This document shows, one piece after another, positions 1-8,813 of a DNA stretch of 64,000 nt. The stretch spans positions 1 to 64,000 of the forward strand of contig NZ_JANHJR010000004.1 of the NCBI RefSeq assembly GCF_024495425.1, written 5' to 3'. The position numbers and the translations under genes are program-made. The DNA is from Haloarchaeobius litoreus. GTDB taxonomy: Archaea > Halobacteriota > Halobacteria > Halobacteriales > Natrialbaceae. A model generated the notes under the pieces. It was not told the DNA's origin and did not search any database. It saw only the letters and a program-made list of their open reading frames with translations. Numbering within the stretch: the first letter of the stretch is position 1; each line of letters opens with the position of its first letter.

Positions 1-1
1 G

Positions 2-79
2 GCACGGCCAGCAGTTCGCTTGTTCAATCAAACCTCAGGATCGTTCCACCCGAGGGAACAGGTGAGTTGCGAACCTTAA
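2..79 (+). pseudogene. tnpB: C-terminal end of a TnpB (IS200/IS605-type) gene, cut by the window edge
   Basis: Frame 2 reads about 25 codons to a TAA at 77-79, with residues such as RLFNQ and FHPREQVSCEP. This matches how haloarchaeal TnpB (IS1341-type orfB) proteins end. Only the tail is visible, so whether the gene is intact lies outside the window. The hairpin right end typical of these elements follows directly, which supports the call. TnpB is an RNA-guided nuclease of IS200/IS605 elements; that is family knowledge, not seen here. Confidence 0.7.
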
Positions 80-127
80 TATCCCAACGCTCGGGAATCC
101 TCGCCCTTTAGGGCGGGGAGGATGTCA
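80..127 (+). ncRNA. Right-end hairpin of an IS200/IS605-type element (omega/sotRNA region)
   Basis: A stable stem CCTCGCCC / GGGCGGGG with loop TTTA lies at 99-121, followed by GATGTCA. In haloarchaea this block closes tnpB-type elements and overlaps the guide-like RNA called omegaRNA or sotRNA. I infer that the element ends near 127. The next gene's stop codon (125-127) lies inside this block. Confidence 0.6.
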
Positions 128-346
128 GTCGCCTGGCCTCATAACGAATGCCGTGACCCAGCTCACGACCGTCGTCACCAGGAGAATCACTGTCGTCGTG
201 AGTAACCCGTCCAACTTCGGCCGGGATTCCGGTACGCCGGAGATCAAGCGAAAGTAGTACATCGTGGTTATCACGATGGAAACTAGAAACACAGCTGTGA
301 CCATCGTGGCGTAGGGATGCTTGGAGAAGACGGGTTTCAGTTCCAT
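125..346 (-). CDS. Small two-TM membrane protein, function unknown
   Basis: 73 residues from ATG 346. Two hydrophobic segments, about residues 15-35 and 48-68, are joined by a polar loop, so it is probably a double-spanning membrane protein. A longer reading would begin at TTG 385; ATG 346 is preferred because of codon type and a TATA-like TTCATATC around 392-399. The stop codon falls within the right end of the neighbouring transposon, so the C-terminus may have been reshaped by that insertion. No family is recognised. Confidence 0.5.
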   Translation of the reverse strand: MELKPVFSKHPYATMVTAVFLVSIVITTMYYFRLISGVPESRPKLDGLLTTTVILLVTTVVSWVTAFVMRPGD

Positions 347-385
347 CGGTCGGTAACAATCCTCACTAGTTTCAGATTGCTGCAA

Positions 386-610
386 ACGATATGAATCGTT
401 CCCCTCGGAGTCGCCTCTCGGTCGAGTGTGAGTTCGGGCCGACGTGTCATCGTGGGAAAATCTGGAATCGTAACATCTCGGCCGACGAACTTCGATGATG
501 GGGGACCACCTTCCCAGAGTAGCAGTGGACGTCGCGATATCGTAGCGAGTTCCCCACTACCCCGGGCGTAGATGGTGCAGGTGAACACCCACGGCAGTAG
601 CCGACATCGC
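386..610. other. Intergenic stretch without a supported gene
   Basis: It lies between two minus-strand genes. Apart from the likely promoter of the small membrane gene at its left end, I see no gene, RNA or repeat. A minus-strand reading frame here overlaps the neighbour and has no protein-like features. Confidence 0.4.
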
Positions 611-2617
611 TCAGAGACCCCAAAAATAGACGATGCCGGCTGTGGTGACGAAAGTCAGGAGCAACTGTAACGGTGCACCGACGCGTGCGAAATCAGTGAA
701 TTTGTACCCGCCTGGTCCGTAGACCATGAGGTTCGTCTGGTAGCCGACGGGGGTCAGCAGCGGTGTGCTGGCGGCAAAGGTCACGGCCATGACGAACGCG
801 AAGGGGTTGGCGCCGAGTTGACCGGCGACCTCGACCCCGATCGGCAACAGTAACACGACGCTGGCGGAGTTGCTGATCATCTCCGTGATGATCGCCGTCC
901 CGAGGTAGAACAGCCCCAGAACCGCAATCACGGGGAGGAGAACGCTGACGGAAACGACGAGGTCGGCGATGAGGTCCGCCGTGCCCGAGGCCTCGACTGC
1001 GATACCGAGTGGGATGACGCCAGCCACCATGAATATCACCTCCCAGTCGATCGCCTCGTACGCCTCCTCGGGCGTAAGGATGCCGGTGAAGAACATCGCC
1101 GCGACGCCGGTCAGTGCACTCGTCATGAGCCCGAGGACATCGAGTGCTGCGAGTCCGAGTGCACCGCCGAGGATTCCCAGCGCGATGGGGATCTTCGACC
1201 GGTCGAAGTCCTCCCAGCCGTCCCCGCTCGCGATGGCGACGTTCGTGTCCCTCGCGATGCGGTCGAGCACCTGGTCGGGCGCCTGGACGAGGATGACGTC
1301 GCCCGCCTGTAACCGGACCTCACGGAGTCGCTGGCGGATCACCTCGTCGCCACGGCGGATCGCCAGGACTGTCACGTCGTAGTCGCGTTCGAAGTCCCCC
1401 ACACCGCTGCGCCGACTCGACCACGGGCCGGGCAGTAGCACGACCTCGGTGAGTTCGATCTCCTCGTCGGGGGTTTCCTCGGCCGTCTCGTCGCCGTCCG
1501 CTTCCGTGTCTTCGCTAGACGCCTCGTCCTCGGCGAGAGAGCCGCCGTGCTCCTCGTCGGGCGACTCCAGGCCGTGACGCCGTGGCGAGAAGCCGGGCGG
1601 AAGGGGCGCGTCGTCCTCCGCGGCCGCTTCCATGACCTCCGGCAACAGCTGCACGTGGTCCTGCTCAAGGACCTCCTGGAGGGTTTCCTGGTCGGCCCTG
1701 ACGGAGAGAACGTCGCCGGTCTCGATCCGCTCCGATCCGAGACCACGGGTGAGCGTCCGATTGCCACGAACGATCTGGAACACGTCGAGATCGAGGTCCC
1801 GCTCGCTCAGTTCCCCGGCCCGGGACCCGACGAGCGGCGAGTCCTCCATGACGACGACATCGGTGAGATAGTCGGTCATGCCGAACGCGTCGGTTGGCGA
1901 CTCCGCCGGCTTGATCCGTGCGGGGGTGAGGTATCGACCGATGGTGAGCAGGTACACGATTCCGACGAGCAAGACGATGGCGCCCAGGTGCGTGAACTCG
2001 AGCAACCCGAACGGCTGCGCGTCGGGGCCGCCCACCTGGACCCACACCTCGCTCGCCAGGAGGTTCGTTATCGTCCCGACGACGGTGAGCATGCCGCCGA
2101 GCATCGAGGCGAACGACAGGGGTATCAGGAGCTTGGACGGCGAGGTCTTCGTCTGCCGAGCGAGGTCCATTATCGCAGGTATCAACACGGCGACGACAGA
2201 GACGTTGCTGACGACCCCGCCCGGCGGCCCGGAGAGCGTGACCGTGGCGAGCAACTGCCGGAACTCGTCGTCCCCGGCGAACGCGACCAGTTTCCGCGTG
2301 AGGATCTGGATGACCCCGGTCCGTCGGACGCCTTCGCTCAGGACGAACATCGCCAGTACGGTGAGCGTCGCTGGGTTCGAGAACCCCGAGACGCCCTGTT
2401 CCGGCGACACGCCAGTCCATTCACCGAGGAGGATGAGTGTAACCACGAGGCCGACCGCGGTGGCGTCGATCGGTACCGGCTGGGTGAAAAACAGGACGAA
2501 GACGGCGGTGATGATGGCCAGCACGACGACCACGTCGAGAGAGACTGGAAGCTGCACAGGGAGTATCTGTAGCGGCAATCCGGTGCTCAAAGAGAAGGAG
2601 GCGAGGGCAGCACTCAT
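611..2617 (-). CDS. SLC13/CitM-type permease with two RCK_C (TrkA-C) domains
   Basis: 668 residues. The N-terminal half (about 25-235) and C-terminal third (about 475-668) form the hydrophobic carrier, with GFSNPATLTVLAMFVLSEG near 77 and repeated serine/asparagine-rich re-entrant signatures (GPPGGVVSNVS, EMISNSASVVLLLP) typical of the DASS/ion-transporter superfamily. Between them are two soluble RCK_C domains, about 245-320 and 385-465, split by an acidic linker (about 335-385). The family moves dicarboxylates, sulfate or other anions across the cell membrane; the substrate cannot be read from the sequence. RCK_C domains normally bind small ligands and gate transport. It stands alone with ATG at 2615-2617. 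Confidence 0.85.
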   Translation of the reverse strand: MSAALASFSLSTGLPLQILPVQLPVSLDVVVVLAIITAVFVLFFTQPVPIDATAVGLVVTLILLGEWTGVSPEQGVSGFSNPATLTVLAMFVLSEGVRRTGVIQILTRKLVAFAGDDEFRQLLATVTLSGPPGGVVSNVSVVAVLIPAIMDLARQTKTSPSKLLIPLSFASMLGGMLTVVGTITNLLASEVWVQVGGPDAQPFGLLEFTHLGAIVLLVGIVYLLTIGRYLTPARIKPAESPTDAFGMTDYLTDVVVMEDSPLVGSRAGELSERDLDLDVFQIVRGNRTLTRGLGSERIETGDVLSVRADQETLQEVLEQDHVQLLPEVMEAAAEDDAPLPPGFSPRRHGLESPDEEHGGSLAEDEASSEDTEADGDETAEETPDEEIELTEVVLLPGPWSSRRSGVGDFERDYDVTVLAIRRGDEVIRQRLREVRLQAGDVILVQAPDQVLDRIARDTNVAIASGDGWEDFDRSKIPIALGILGGALGLAALDVLGLMTSALTGVAAMFFTGILTPEEAYEAIDWEVIFMVAGVIPLGIAVEASGTADLIADLVVSVSVLLPVIAVLGLFYLGTAIITEMISNSASVVLLLPIGVEVAGQLGANPFAFVMAVTFAASTPLLTPVGYQTNLMVYGPGGYKFTDFARVGAPLQLLLTFVTTAGIVYFWGL

Positions 2618-2883
2618 TTATCAGTTCTCTCTGAAGGATTGCTCGGATGGGGCCATAGAACTTGGGTTCACCACCCCTCCTCCCTCTATATGGATCCACA
2701 GCTGTCTGAGCATCCACCGAATACGTGGTTCGAGGGACAGGTGACTGGTACCAGGGCGAGAGACAACCGTCGAACTCCAATGAGTGCTGTTCACACGATG
2801 ACGGGGGGAGAAGCGAGGTAGGTTACCCGACGTGACGTTGCGAGACGACGTTCGACGGGACCGTCCGTGGGTCCCAGGACGGG
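2618..2883. other. Intergenic region
   Basis: 266 bp between two minus-strand transporter-type genes. It probably carries the promoter of the SLC13-type gene. No small gene with an adequate start and composition is visible on either strand. Confidence 0.4.
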
Positions 2884-4137
2884 TCACACGGCGAGAAAAG
2901 CCAAACCGATCAGGACGACGAGACCGAGCACGATCGACACGAGCCTGCCCAGCCTGTGGGTGCCGAGAATCCAGGCTAACGCGCCTTTGACCACGGTGTT
3001 TGCGATCGCCGCGATGACGATCCCCGTCGTGGCGACCTCTGTCGAGACTGCCCCTTCGGCTGCGAGCCGACTCAACGTGATCGCCATCGCGTCGACGTCG
3101 GCGAGTCCGGAGAAGAACGCGGTCGCATACAGACCCGACGCTCCGAACCACTCGTTTGCGTATTCGGAGACGAGCAACACAGCTGCGAATATACTCCCGA
3201 ATAGGAGCGCCGGCCGCAGGCGAAAAGGGTTCTTGAGCTCTTCCGGTTCGACCGTCTCGTCGGACGCAGTCCGCCAGTACAACACCCCGGCAGCAACCGC
3301 ACCGACCACGGTCATCGCTCCCAGCGGCAGTGCGACGCTCGAGAGCAGGTCGGGGTTGACCACCGCAATCTCGATGAGCACTCGGGGGAACATCACGATG
3401 GAGGCGGTGACGACCGCGAATGCGCAGACGTGGTAGAGCGTCGCGTTCCGGGTCGTCTTCTCCGCCATCGAGACCGTCGTTGCCGTGGACGACACGAACC
3501 CACCGACGATCCCCGTGATGGCGATCCCTCGTTCGGGACCGAGCACTTGTCCGAGCACGTACGCCACGAATCCGAGACCAGTGACGAAGACGACCATCAA
3601 CCAGATGAACCTCGGATTGAGTCCATAGAGGACGTCGAGCGAACGGTCGGGGAGCGCTGGGAGGACGACGAGGACGACGAGGATGAACTTCGCCGACGCC
3701 CGCCGTTCGCTTTCCTCGATCCGGTTGGCGAATTCGTGTATCGGATCTTTCACGGAGAGCAGTACTGTGACGGCCCCGCCGACGACAATCGCGATAATCG
3801 CACCGCGGTCGGAATGCATCGCCATCGCACCGAGGATGACTGTGACGAGGGCTGCCACGAGCGTCGTCAGGCCGATATCGCCCTCGTACCAGATTTTTCC
3901 GACGTACGCGACGGTGAGTGGTACGACGAGCGTTCCCACAGCGAGCGGGAGTGCGGACGGAAAGAACCCCTGGACGAGCGCCCCATACAGCGCGATCAGT
4001 GGAAACGTCCGGCTCCCGGCGAAGGACCCGCCCGACTCGCTCTGCTCCCGTTCCAGACCGATGAGTGCCCCGAGGCCAGCCGCGAGCAGGAGATGGAAGA
4101 TGGTCTCCGCGAGCGGACCCGTGGTAGGATCGACCAT
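2884..4137 (-). CDS. MgtC/SapB family membrane protein with DUF4010 domain
   Basis: 417 residues, very hydrophobic, about 11-12 TM segments. The N-terminus has the MgtC/SapB signature LGALIGLEREQ (about 20-30) followed by an FPLIALYGAL segment, and the rest matches the DUF4010 repeat (GGFVSSTATTVSMAEKT about 228-244; GLADVDAMAITLS about 340-352). Its role is unknown; MgtC proteins are linked to Mg2+ limitation and membrane-potential control, but this long haloarchaeal version has no assigned reaction. ATG at 4135-4137. Confidence 0.85.
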   Translation of the reverse strand: MVDPTTGPLAETIFHLLLAAGLGALIGLEREQSESGGSFAGSRTFPLIALYGALVQGFFPSALPLAVGTLVVPLTVAYVGKIWYEGDIGLTTLVAALVTVILGAMAMHSDRGAIIAIVVGGAVTVLLSVKDPIHEFANRIEESERRASAKFILVVLVVLPALPDRSLDVLYGLNPRFIWLMVVFVTGLGFVAYVLGQVLGPERGIAITGIVGGFVSSTATTVSMAEKTTRNATLYHVCAFAVVTASIVMFPRVLIEIAVVNPDLLSSVALPLGAMTVVGAVAAGVLYWRTASDETVEPEELKNPFRLRPALLFGSIFAAVLLVSEYANEWFGASGLYATAFFSGLADVDAMAITLSRLAAEGAVSTEVATTGIVIAAIANTVVKGALAWILGTHRLGRLVSIVLGLVVLIGLAFLAV

Positions 4138-4221
4138 TGTGTAGCCTTTCCAGCCAGTGGATTGTCAAACGATAGGGACGGGACGAGCTATTGAACGACT
4201 AGTACCCTCGTCCTGATTTTC

Positions 4222-4249
4222 CGTCCACCGAGGAAGGTGGACGTCCACC
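4222..4249. repeat. Inverted repeat CGTCCACC-N6-GGTGGACG with a third half-site
   Basis: Perfect 8-bp arms at 4222-4229 and 4236-4243. A further direct copy, CGTCCACC at 4242-4249, overlaps the right arm by two bases. It lies about 85 bp before the GGGP synthase-type gene. It could be an operator or an RNA hairpin. Confidence 0.45.
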
Positions 4250-4330
4250 CACGCTGCCAGAATCATGGGCGGAACGGAACCGGTCCAACTTCGGAGGAAT
4301 CAAGGGCGAGAACGGTCAACACGGGCTATC

Positions 4331-5092
4331 ATGCCACTCGACTGGAGCGGTATCTCTCACGTCACCAAGGTCGACCCGGCGGAGCAGCTCCCGCGGGACC
4401 TCGCCATCCTCGGCGGGACGGACCTCGTCATCGTCGGCGGGTCCGACGGCGTGACACGGGAGAACTCCCTCGACGCGATCGAGCGCATCAAATCGCGATT
4501 CCCCGAGCTCCCCGTGTTCCAGGAACCGTACAGCTCGGGTCACGTCTCGACGGAGACGGTCGACTCCGCCGACTACCTCTCGGTACCCGCGGTGTACAAC
4601 GGCGACCGGGAGAACTTCGTCACGAAGCACGTGGAGTTCTTCACCGAGATCGGGAACAGGCCAGATGAGGTCGTCGGCACGGGACTGCCAGTCGTCGGTG
4701 AGTTCATCGCATCACGTGGTCGGGAGGCCATCGCAGAGATATCGGAGAAGATAGTCGGCGAGGGCTACGTCATCCAGAACCTCGACTCGAAGGCCGCGTC
4801 CGTCTCGGGCGTCGAGACGACGTACAGCCCGGACGAGGTCGCCGGGGCCGCACTCGCCACCGAGTCGTTCTACGGGTTCCCCATCTTCTACATCGAGTAC
4901 TCGGGAACCTACGGCGGGACAGAGGACGTCGCGGCCGCCGCGAAGTACCTCGACGAGACGGTCCTGCTCTACGGCGGCGGCATCACGAGCCAGCGACAGA
5001 CGCGGGAGATCCTCGACGCCGGCGCGGACGCGGTCGTCGTCGGCGACTGCTTCCACGACGACCCGGAGCGGTTCCTCGACACGCTCCCCTGA
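4331..5092 (+). CDS. Geranylgeranylglyceryl phosphate synthase family (PcrB-type, group I)
   Basis: 253 residues from ATG 4331; an upstream in-frame extension to 4265 is basic and unlike the family. The family couples sn-glycerol-1-phosphate to a polyprenyl diphosphate, the first ether bond of archaeal lipids, using a TIM-like barrel. Visible signatures: HVTKVDPAEQ near the N-terminus (Mg2+/phosphate aspartate), a GGSDGVT loop, YIEYSGTYGG (about 192-201) and YGGGI (about 219-223), which closely follow Bacillus PcrB. This puts it in group I. Whether it is the main GGGPS of this organism or a paralogue cannot be judged here. Confidence 0.85.
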   Translation: MPLDWSGISHVTKVDPAEQLPRDLAILGGTDLVIVGGSDGVTRENSLDAIERIKSRFPELPVFQEPYSSGHVSTETVDSADYLSVPAVYNGDRENFVTKHVEFFTEIGNRPDEVVGTGLPVVGEFIASRGREAIAEISEKIVGEGYVIQNLDSKAASVSGVETTYSPDEVAGAALATESFYGFPIFYIEYSGTYGGTEDVAAAAKYLDETVLLYGGGITSQRQTREILDAGADAVVVGDCFHDDPERFLDTLP

Positions 5093-5101
5093 CGAGGGCG
5101 C

Positions 5102-5791
5102 TCACTCCCACCGCTTGCAACGAGAGGCCGTCACGTCGATTCCCGGGCTGTAGTAGCGAACCGGCCCGGTGTTGGGTGTCTCGAAGCCGTTCGCGGCGAA
5201 CAGCGTGTTCGTCTGTACCTCGACGCTGGCCGGGTAGAGCGTCCACGGATCGTGGTCCACGTTCGTGTACATGATCGACCCGTCTGGGGCCTGGGTGTAG
5301 AACCGGTACCGTTCGACCATGAACCGGGCGAGGGAGTCCTCGGTGGACCGGAAGGGTTCGCCGCTCGGCCAGTACGTCGCCTCGTACTGTACGGGTCGGG
5401 CTCCGGGGTGGAGCCGTCTGCTCAGGAACCGAACCTTGCCGTCGACACCGTCCAGCGAGATGCGGGCGTAGTAGTACGGCAGGTGGTGGAAGAGGCGAGC
5501 GCCGGTCACGCCGAGGACACCCTGCGCGTCGAGACTGAAGAAGTAGACACCCGGCTCGCCGTCGCAGGTCACGTAGGTTCGAAGGTTCAGCTCTGGGAGG
5601 GGCATCCCCCATCCCTCGGGGACGCCCTTCGGACGGACGTCGACGTTCGTGAAGGGAACGACCGAGAGCCACGCGTCGCCGTCGAACGTGTCGACGTCGA
5701 GATCGTCCGGGAGGTGGGCATCGACGACGTCCGGCGCGACGGGGTAGTTGTCGAAGAGGAGGTTCCGCCAGCCCATCGCCAGTGGTAGCAT
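5102..5791 (-). CDS. DUF2071 (YqjF-like) protein
   Basis: 229 residues. The start GWRNLLFDNYPV and the later LNLRTYVTC, GVYFFSLDA and ARLFHHLPYYYA motifs match the DUF2071/YqjF family, whose fold resembles acetoacetate decarboxylase. No enzymatic role is established. ATG 5791 is used; ATG 5776 is an in-frame alternative. It converges on the GGGPS gene with a 9-bp gap. Confidence 0.8.
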   Translation of the reverse strand: MLPLAMGWRNLLFDNYPVAPDVVDAHLPDDLDVDTFDGDAWLSVVPFTNVDVRPKGVPEGWGMPLPELNLRTYVTCDGEPGVYFFSLDAQGVLGVTGARLFHHLPYYYARISLDGVDGKVRFLSRRLHPGARPVQYEATYWPSGEPFRSTEDSLARFMVERYRFYTQAPDGSIMYTNVDHDPWTLYPASVEVQTNTLFAANGFETPNTGPVRYYSPGIDVTASRCKRWE

Positions 5792-5863
5792 ATCTGCCAG
5801 TTGGGACCGTGCGTGGAAAACTCCTCTCCTAAACCGGAGAGGCCAGCACCGCCCTCCCGTGAG

Positions 5864-5898
5864 ATACTTTTATTGGTCGACCCCCCCGAGGTGAGGCC
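5864..5898 (+). promoter_or_regulatory. Promoter of the tungstate/molybdate ABC operon
   Basis: TATA-like ACTTTTATTGG lies about 25-33 nt before ATG 5899, with a C-rich run between. The spacing fits a leaderless or near-leaderless haloarchaeal transcript. Confidence 0.5.
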
Positions 5899-6804
5899 AT
5901 GACGAGGGGAGGCACACTCCGGCGGCGGGTGGTTCTCGCCGGGGTGGCGGGGACGACGGCCGGGCTCGCGGGCTGCAGCGGCGTCTTCGGCGGTGGGTCG
6001 GCGGTGTCGGTGCTCGCGGCCGGGAGCCTGAACGACGCACTCGAGAACGGCCTCCGCGAGCGGGTGGACCAGCGCGTCACCGTCGAATCCCACGGCTCCG
6101 CACGGGTCGCCCGGCTCGTCGCCGAGGGGCAGAAGGACCCGGACATCGTCGCCGTCGCGGACGTCGCGCTGTTCGAGTCGACCCTCAGACCCGACTGGTA
6201 CGCCGAGTTCGCGACGAACTCGCTCGTCCTCGCCTACGACGCGGACAGTCAAGGCGGCCGCCGGGTCGCTGCTGCGGGTACGGACGGCTGGTGGCAGCCA
6301 CTGCTCGACGGCGACGTCTCGCTCGGGCGGACCGACCCGGACCTGGACCCGCTCGGCTACCGGACGCTGTTCGCGCTCGAACTCGCGAACGACCACTACG
6401 ACACCGAGACGGACCTCAGAGCGGCGATACCGGACCCCGCGCAGCTCTACCCGGAGACACAGCTCGTGAGCCAGTTCGAGACCGGCGCTATCGACGCCGC
6501 CTTCACCTACCGGAGCATGGCGGTCGACCGTGGCTACGCGTTCCTCGACCTGCCCGCGGCGATCGACCTCGGGGACCCGTCGCTGGCCGACCAGTACGGG
6601 TCGACGAGCTACGAGTTGCCGGACGGAACCGTCGTCAGCGGCGCTCCCATCAGCTACGCCGCGACGCTGCGACACGAGTCCGGTGCCGCCAACGCGGTTT
6701 TCGAGGCACTGATCGGCGACGGCTACCTGACGGAGTTCGGGTTCACCGTCCCCGAAGCGTACCCCCGGTACACGGGACAGCCCCCGGATGGCGTCGCGAG
6801 CTGA
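5899..6804 (+). CDS. wtpA: Tungstate/molybdate ABC transporter substrate-binding lipoprotein
   Basis: 301 residues. A Tat-type signal (RRR at 8-10) leads to a lipobox ending at Cys26 (LAGC). The mature part starts VSVLAAGSLNDAL, the oxyanion-binding opening of the ModA/WtpA family; SHGSARVARLVAEGQKDPDIVAVAD follows the same pattern (quoted in outline). It would be anchored outside the membrane and deliver WO4(2-) or MoO4(2-) to the permease. Its last 17 bp overlap the permease gene, so translation is probably coupled. Tungstate versus molybdate preference cannot be decided by eye. Confidence 0.85.
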   Translation: MTRGGTLRRRVVLAGVAGTTAGLAGCSGVFGGGSAVSVLAAGSLNDALENGLRERVDQRVTVESHGSARVARLVAEGQKDPDIVAVADVALFESTLRPDWYAEFATNSLVLAYDADSQGGRRVAAAGTDGWWQPLLDGDVSLGRTDPDLDPLGYRTLFALELANDHYDTETDLRAAIPDPAQLYPETQLVSQFETGAIDAAFTYRSMAVDRGYAFLDLPAAIDLGDPSLADQYGSTSYELPDGTVVSGAPISYAATLRHESGAANAVFEALIGDGYLTEFGFTVPEAYPRYTGQPPDGVAS

Positions 6805-7585
6805 GACGGCACGCGGGCCAGACTGGCTCGCAGTCGCGACCGTACTCGGGGCGCTGTTGCTCTGTTACTACGTCCTGCCGGTTCTCTCGCTCGTGGCAAG
6901 CCAGCCACCGGACGTCGTGCTCTCACGGCTCGACGACCCGGACGTCGTCGGAGCGATGACGACCTCCGTGGCGGCATCGGGCGTGAGTACAGCTGTCGGG
7001 ACTCTGTTCGGCGTTCCCCTCGCGTACTGGCTGGCCCGGACGGAGGGAAGGACCGAGACGTTGCTGACCGCCCTCGTCGTCCTGCCGCTGGTCCTCCCAC
7101 CGATCGTCAGTGGGATGGTGCTGTTGACGGTCGTGGGACCGGACACCGTTCTGGGGGGCTTCGCCGCGACCGGTGGGCTCCCGCTCACCCGCTCGTTCGC
7201 GGGTGTCGTACTAGCACAGACCTTCGTCGCCTCGCCGTTCATCGTCGTCACGGCGAAGGCGGCGTTCGAGGGGGTCGACGACCAGCTGGAGGCCGCCTCT
7301 CGCTCGCTCGGGAAGAGTCGGGCGACAACCGTCCGACGGGTGACGCTCCCGATCGCCTGGCCGGGTGTGCTCGCCGGCGTCACCCTCGGGTTCGCCCGGG
7401 CGATGGGCGAGTTCGGCGCGACCATCATGCTGGCGTACTACCCCCGGACGATGCCGGTCCAGATCTGGGTCTCGTTCAGCACCGCGGGACTGTCCGAGGC
7501 GTTCCCGGTCGCCGTCGTCCTCCTCGGGGTGGCGGTCGTCAGCCTCGTCGTCCTGAACGCACTCGGCACCAACCCCCTCGACTGA
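6788..7585 (+). CDS. wtpB: Tungstate/molybdate ABC transporter permease
   Basis: 265 residues, about six TM segments. The EAA-type coupling loop reads EAASRSLGKSRATTVRRVTL (about 170-189), followed by P.AWPGVLAGVTLGFARAMGEFGA, the usual ModB/WtpB signature. It forms the membrane channel of the importer. ATG 6788 overlaps wtpA and the stop is 2 bp before the ATPase gene. Confidence 0.88.
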   Translation: MASRAETARGPDWLAVATVLGALLLCYYVLPVLSLVASQPPDVVLSRLDDPDVVGAMTTSVAASGVSTAVGTLFGVPLAYWLARTEGRTETLLTALVVLPLVLPPIVSGMVLLTVVGPDTVLGGFAATGGLPLTRSFAGVVLAQTFVASPFIVVTAKAAFEGVDDQLEAASRSLGKSRATTVRRVTLPIAWPGVLAGVTLGFARAMGEFGATIMLAYYPRTMPVQIWVSFSTAGLSEAFPVAVVLLGVAVVSLVVLNALGTNPLD

Positions 7586-7587
7586 CC

Positions 7588-8682
7588 ATGCTCGAACTCG
7601 ACTCCCTCGAAACGCGCTACGGTGACTTCACGTTCGGGCCGGTGGACCTGACGGTCGGCGAGGAGGTGCTGGCGGTGCTCGGCCCGTCGGGCAGCGGGAA
7701 GACGACGCTCCTGTCGACCGTTGCGGGCATCGTCGACGCGGACGGTGGGAGCGTGACCCTCGATGGTCGCGACCTCACCGGGAGGCCACCCGAAACCCGG
7801 GGGACTGGTGTCGTGTTCCAGGACGGCGCGCTGTTCCCCCACATGACCGCTCGCGAGAACATCGCGTACGCAGCGTCCGCCACGGAGCGAGTCATGGAGC
7901 TGGCGACACTGCTCGAAATCGACGCCGTGCTGGACCGCACGCCTCGGGCACTCTCCGGCGGCGAACGACAGCGGGTCGCACTGGCCCGCACGCTCGCCGC
8001 AGACCCCGACGCCCTGTTGCTCGACGAGCCGCTCTCGAGCCTCGACGCCCCCATCAGACGACGGCTCCGCCTTGAGCTCCACGATCTGTTCGACTCGCTC
8101 GACATCCCGGTCGTCTACGTCACCCACGACCAGCGGACGGCGAGCGCCCTCGGCGACCGCATCGCGGTGTTGCACGACGGGCAGCTCGAACAGATCGGCC
8201 CGAGTTCGGCAGTGCTGGAGCGACCGGCCACGCCGTTCGTCGCCCGGTTCACCGGCAGCGAGAACGTCCTCGACGCCCGGGTCGTCGAGGCTGGGGCGGA
8301 CGGGCTCCTGCTCGGCGTCGGGGCGGGGCAGCTCTCGACGACCGTCGACGGCTCGGAGGCAGGAATCGAAACCGGCGAGACAGTCACCATCAGCGTCCAC
8401 CCCGCACGCTTCGAGCTCGAACGTCGCTCGGCAGGGTCGGACTGCCGTCGGGACCGCCTCCACGGCACGGTCCGTCGCCTCGTGAACGAGGGGGACCAGT
8501 ACCGGGTCGTCGTCGCGACGGGCGACGGGATCCCGCATGAGAGAAGTACGGGGCGGGCTTCGACCGGCGAGGTCGAGCTGACCGCGACGGTTCCCCCGAC
8601 GACGGTCGACCGCCTCGCCCTCGAAGTGGGCGACAGCGTCTCGCTGGCCGTCTCACCGAGGGACGTGCACCTCATCGAGTGA
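7588..8682 (+). CDS. wtpC: Tungstate/molybdate ABC transporter ATP-binding protein
   Basis: 364 residues. Walker A GPSGSGKTT (32-40), ABC signature LSGGERQRVALARTL (about 127-141), Walker B LLLDEPLSSLD and switch histidine VTHD are all present. The C-terminal third (about 225-364) is a MOP/TOBE-type oxyanion-binding region that may regulate uptake. It energises the WtpB permease from the cytoplasm and closes a three-gene operon. Confidence 0.9.
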   Translation: MLELDSLETRYGDFTFGPVDLTVGEEVLAVLGPSGSGKTTLLSTVAGIVDADGGSVTLDGRDLTGRPPETRGTGVVFQDGALFPHMTARENIAYAASATERVMELATLLEIDAVLDRTPRALSGGERQRVALARTLAADPDALLLDEPLSSLDAPIRRRLRLELHDLFDSLDIPVVYVTHDQRTASALGDRIAVLHDGQLEQIGPSSAVLERPATPFVARFTGSENVLDARVVEAGADGLLLGVGAGQLSTTVDGSEAGIETGETVTISVHPARFELERRSAGSDCRRDRLHGTVRRLVNEGDQYRVVVATGDGIPHERSTGRASTGEVELTATVPPTTVDRLALEVGDSVSLAVSPRDVHLIE

Positions 8683-8813
8683 GGGAGGGCGCGCACCCGA
8701 CCTGTCGGCTGTTCGAGTTCTAATTCCGCAATTCGTGCCTGCTCTAGTAAGCATTAAGTGAATTCCCGACGCCGTCCGCTTGTAGAACCGAAATCCGTCG
8801 GCCGAACTCCCAT
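8683..8813. promoter_or_regulatory. Promoter region of the Lrp/RCK_C operon
   Basis: 131 bp. An A/T-richer stretch around 8719-8762 (TCTAATTCCGCAATTC, TAAGCATTAAGTGAATTC) is the likely basal promoter area. The gap to ATG 8814 would leave a 5' leader of a few tens of nucleotides. Confidence 0.3.

Noticed and set aside
337-588. Minus-strand frame of 83 codons
   Set aside because: It overlaps the small membrane gene, has no promoter or family features, and its composition looks like random reading of GC-rich DNA.
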